From: Ornithinimicrobium sufpigmenti
GTDB taxonomy: Bacteria; Actinomycetota; Actinomycetes; Actinomycetales; Dermatophilaceae
DNA: 64,000 bases
Direction of reading: 5' to 3'
Assembly (NCBI RefSeq): GCF_004322775.1
Contig: NZ_CP036403.1
Span: 806,001-870,000, forward strand
Shown here: one piece after another, positions 60,785 through 64,000 of the stretch
Position numbering within the stretch: position 1 is the first letter of the stretch
Layout: the number at the start of each line of letters is the position of its first letter
Notes under the pieces: generated by a model
What the model saw: only the letters and a program-made list of their open reading frames with translations
What the model was told of the DNA's origin: nothing
Databases searched by the model: none
Made by a program: the position numbers and the translations under genes

Positions 60785-60870
60785 GGGGGTGACCTCCGAG
60801 AGTCGTCTTGGGGCAAGTTGGGTTATCGTCTCAAACGGACCGCTCATCTTCTCCACTGGAGGACCCGTAC

Positions 60871-61170
60871 ATGGCCGACACGCAGCCCGACCGCTCCATG
60901 AAGGAGATCGAGGCCGACATCGCCGCGACCCGCAACCGGCTGGCGCGCACCGTCGACGAGCTGGCCTACCGGGTGAGCCCCCAGACCCTCAAGGCCAAGG
61001 CCATCGCCGACGTGCAGGGCCGGGTCCAGGACGTCGCCGACCGGGCCAAGGACAAGGTCGTTGACCCTGACGGGGAGCCGCGCTACGAGAACATCGCCAA
61101 GGCGCTCGGCGGGGTCGCCGCGACGGCACTCACCCTGGGGAGCCTGCGCAGGCTGTTCAACCGGGGCTGA
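60871..61170 (+). CDS. DUF3618 domain-containing protein
   Basis: 99 residues. A helical domain with MKEIEADIAATRNRLARTVDEL at the start, a LKAKAIADVQGRVQDVADRAK coiled segment and a short hydrophobic C-terminal stretch (GGVAATALTLGSLRRLF). DUF3618 proteins are common actinobacterial membrane-associated proteins of unknown function. GGAGG precedes the ATG. Confidence 0.9.
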   Translation: MADTQPDRSMKEIEADIAATRNRLARTVDELAYRVSPQTLKAKAIADVQGRVQDVADRAKDKVVDPDGEPRYENIAKALGGVAATALTLGSLRRLFNRG

Positions 61171-61200
61171 GCCGGACAGCGAGGCCACCTGGGGAGAGGG

Positions 61201-62391
<1,191 letters not shown>

Positions 62392-62401
62392 GTCTCTCTC
62401 C

Positions 62402-63451
62402 TCAGCTCCAGTCCATGATGACCTTGCCGACCTCGCCGGAGCGGGCGGCCGCGAAGGCGTCCTCCCACTGCTCGGCGGGGAAGCGGTGGGTGATGACCGA
62501 GCGGATCCGGTCGCGCAGCAGCTCCGAGGTCTGCAGCATGGCGGTCATCTTGTACCAGGTCTCGTACATCTCCCGGCCGTAGATCCCCTTCAGCGTGATC
62601 ATGTGCGTGATCACCTTGCCCCAGTCGATCGCGTAGGGCTCGGCGGGCAGCCCCAGCATGGCCACCTTCGCGCCGTGGGTGCAGTTGTCGATGAGCTCGC
62701 TCATCGCGTGCGGGCTGCCGCTCATCTCCAGCACCACGTCGAAACCCTCGGTCATGCCCAGCCGCCGCTGCGCGTCCGCGACCCGCTCGCGGGAGACGTC
62801 GACGGCCAGGTCGGCACCGACCGCCCGCGCCTGCTCTAGGCGCGGTGCCGAGACGTCGGTCACCACGACATACCGGGAGCCGGCGTGCCGGGCCACCGCC
62901 GCGGCCATCACGCCGATCGGCCCCGCACCGGTGATGAGCACGTCCTCGCCCTCCAGCGGGAAGGACAGGGCGGTGTGCACGGCGTTGCCGAGCGGGTCGA
63001 AGACGGCACCCAGGTCCGGGTCGATGAGCTCGGGCTGGACCCAGACGTTGCTGTGCGGCACGACCACGTAGTCGGCGAAGCAGCCGTCGCGGTTGACCCC
63101 CAGGTTGGAGGTGTTGACGCACATGTGGCGGCGCCCGGCGCGGCAGTTGCGGCAGCGCCCGCAGATCACGTGACCCTCGACCGAGCAGCGTTGACCGACC
63201 TGCAGCCCGTAGCGGTCACCGGGCACCCCCTCGCCGAGCTCGACGATCTCGCCGTAGAACTCGTGCCCGACGACCAGCGGTGGCACGAGCATGGATGCCG
63301 CCCAGTCGTCCCAGGCCTCGATGTGCAGGTCGGTGCCGCACAGCCCCGCGCGCAGCACCCGGATCTTCACCTCGTCCGGTCCTGGGGAGGGCTCGGGGAC
63401 ATCGGTGAGGACCAGGCCGGGCCCGGCGCTGGGCTTGACGAGCGCGCGCAT
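62402..63451 (-). CDS. tdh: L-threonine 3-dehydrogenase
   Basis: 349 residues of the zinc medium-chain dehydrogenases; oxidises threonine to 2-amino-3-ketobutyrate. Catalytic zinc ligands lie in [15 protein letters not shown] and [10 protein letters not shown]. The structural zinc cysteines are in [15 protein letters not shown], and the Rossmann motif is [19 protein letters not shown]. The ATG at 63451 follows CAGGAT by seven bases (leaderless). A short TGACG-N4-CGTCA palindrome overlaps the promoter. Confidence 0.96.
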   Translation of the reverse strand: MRALVKPSAGPGLVLTDVPEPSPGPDEVKIRVLRAGLCGTDLHIEAWDDWAASMLVPPLVVGHEFYGEIVELGEGVPGDRYGLQVGQRCSVEGHVICGRCRNCRAGRRHMCVNTSNLGVNRDGCFADYVVVPHSNVWVQPELIDPDLGAVFDPLGNAVHTALSFPLEGEDVLITGAGPIGVMAAAVARHAGSRYVVVTDVSAPRLEQARAVGADLAVDVSRERVADAQRRLGMTEGFDVVLEMSGSPHAMSELIDNCTHGAKVAMLGLPAEPYAIDWGKVITHMITLKGIYGREMYETWYKMTAMLQTSELLRDRIRSVITHRFPAEQWEDAFAAARSGEVGKVIMDWS

Positions 63452-63462
63452 GGCCACCATCC

Positions 63463-63476
63463 TGACGTATCCGTCA
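63463..63476. promoter_or_regulatory. Palindrome at the tdh promoter
   Basis: TGACG-TATC-CGTCA is a perfect 5-bp inverted repeat overlapping the region just upstream of the tdh -10 element, in the gap shared with the divergent kinase gene. Possible operator; the regulator is unknown. Confidence 0.4.
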
Positions 63477-63527
63477 AGGCGGATCACGGTCTGGGGTGGT
63501 CCGGTGACCTGCCGCTACGGTGGCGCG

Positions 63528-64000
63528 GTGGAGGCGAACGAGGATGACGTCGCCCGGGTGCTGGCCGCCGTGCGGCGGCGGCAGGCACGGGCGGGTGAGG
63601 CAGGGCAGGAGCAGGGGTATGCCGAGGGGTATGCCGCCGCCTCGCGCGGGCCGCTGGTCGTCGCCGTGGACGGTCCGAGCGGCTCGGGCAAGACGGTGCT
63701 GGGCACGGCCGTCGCCGCGCGGCTCGACGCCCCGCTGGTGCACATGGACGATCTCTTCCCGGGCTGGGACGGGCTCGTGGAGGCGCCCGCCCTGCTGGCC
63801 ACCCAGGTGCTGGAGCCGCTCGCCCGGGGGGAGCGGGCGGCATACCGGCGCTGGGACTGGCACCGGGACGGCTGGGCGGAGGAGGTCGAGGTGCCGAGCA
63901 CGCAGCTCCTCGTCGTCGAGGGGTGCGGCAGCAGCGTGGGGCCGGCGGCGCGGTACGTCGCGGTGGCGGTCTGGGTGGAGGCGGAGCGGGCCGAGCGGAT
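63528..64000 (+). CDS. Uridine-kinase-like P-loop protein (3' end outside window)
   Basis: 157 codons are visible before the edge. An N-terminal Ala/Arg-rich region with two GYA repeats is followed by VAVDGPSGSGKTVL (Walker A), HMDDLFPGWDG, a WDWHRDGWAEE segment and VVEGCGSS. This layout matches actinobacterial small uridine kinase-like proteins. The GTG at 63528 lies six bases after TACGGT (63516-63521), indicating leaderless expression. The DNA carries two GGGTATGCC copies in its first 110 bases. Confidence 0.85.
   Translation, partial: MEANEDDVARVLAAVRRRQARAGEAGQEQGYAEGYAAASRGPLVVAVDGPSGSGKTVLGTAVAARLDAPLVHMDDLFPGWDGLVEAPALLATQVLEPLARGERAAYRRWDWHRDGWAEEVEVPSTQLLVVEGCGSSVGPAARYVAVAVWVEAERAER

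Overview
The window is about 71-72% G+C by eye, densely packed, with GTG starts, four-base gene overlaps and many genes that seem to be transcribed without a leader. The gene content is actinobacterial: a GlgE alpha-glucan pathway, a mycoredoxin-like protein, GatCAB, a DUF222/HNH protein, DUF4383, DUF3618 and an Rv1339-like metallo-hydrolase. Codon use and gene order suggest Micrococcales, Intrasporangiaceae/Ornithinimicrobiaceae-like (Serinicoccus or Ornithinimicrobium type). That placement is inference. No phage, transposase or CRISPR array is visible, so this is mostly chromosomal backbone.

1-9450 (minus strand): glgX, glgE, treS and a maltokinase-GlgB fusion that runs off the left edge. 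Together they convert trehalose through maltose and maltose-1-phosphate to branched glucan. 9521-10935: a YbjN-domain protein and an enoyl-CoA hydratase, followed by an unusual inverted repeat array. 11215-13194: a PadR-type regulator with two paralogous membrane proteins.

13336-27975: the conserved actinobacterial block etfB-etfA-iscS-mnmA-MetE-like-ligA-gatCAB, with small membrane and redox proteins between, then a D-2-hydroxyacid dehydrogenase and a SixA-like phosphatase. 28114-33875: a secreted subtilase with three cell-wall-binding repeats, then an ABC exporter operon. 34040-40544: a DUF559-type protein, a degenerate ketol-acid reductoisomerase-like protein next to ilvE, a protein of the 3-methyladenine glycosylase-annotated family, an M20 amidohydrolase and an FAH-family hydrolase.

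40552-55982: the murI / Rv1339-like phosphodiesterase / rph / rdgB set, contiguous in Mycobacterium tuberculosis, is here split by two groups of accessory genes. The first is a P450 with a leaderless micro-ORF, a DUF222/HNH protein and a DUF488 protein. The second is a winged-helix protein, a molybdopterin oxidoreductase, two MFS transporters, a YczE-like protein, an ArsR-like regulator and a small Rho-N/SAP-like protein. 56176-64000: thrC-thrB, a PhzF-like protein, a secreted SGNH hydrolase, tRNA-Leu(UAG) with tandem repeats at its tail, a Bcp peroxiredoxin, a DUF3618 protein, kbl-tdh (threonine catabolism) and the start of a uridine-kinase-like gene.

Most noteworthy are: the KARI-like protein lacking the glycine loop and most metal ligands; a 56-bp palindromic repeat at three intergenic sites; the inverted array of 22-bp repeats at 10935-11150; the leaderless micro-ORF overlapping the P450 start; four operator-like boxes at exact 14-bp period between a regulator and an MFS gene; and 22-bp tandem repeats that begin in the 3' end of tRNA-Leu.
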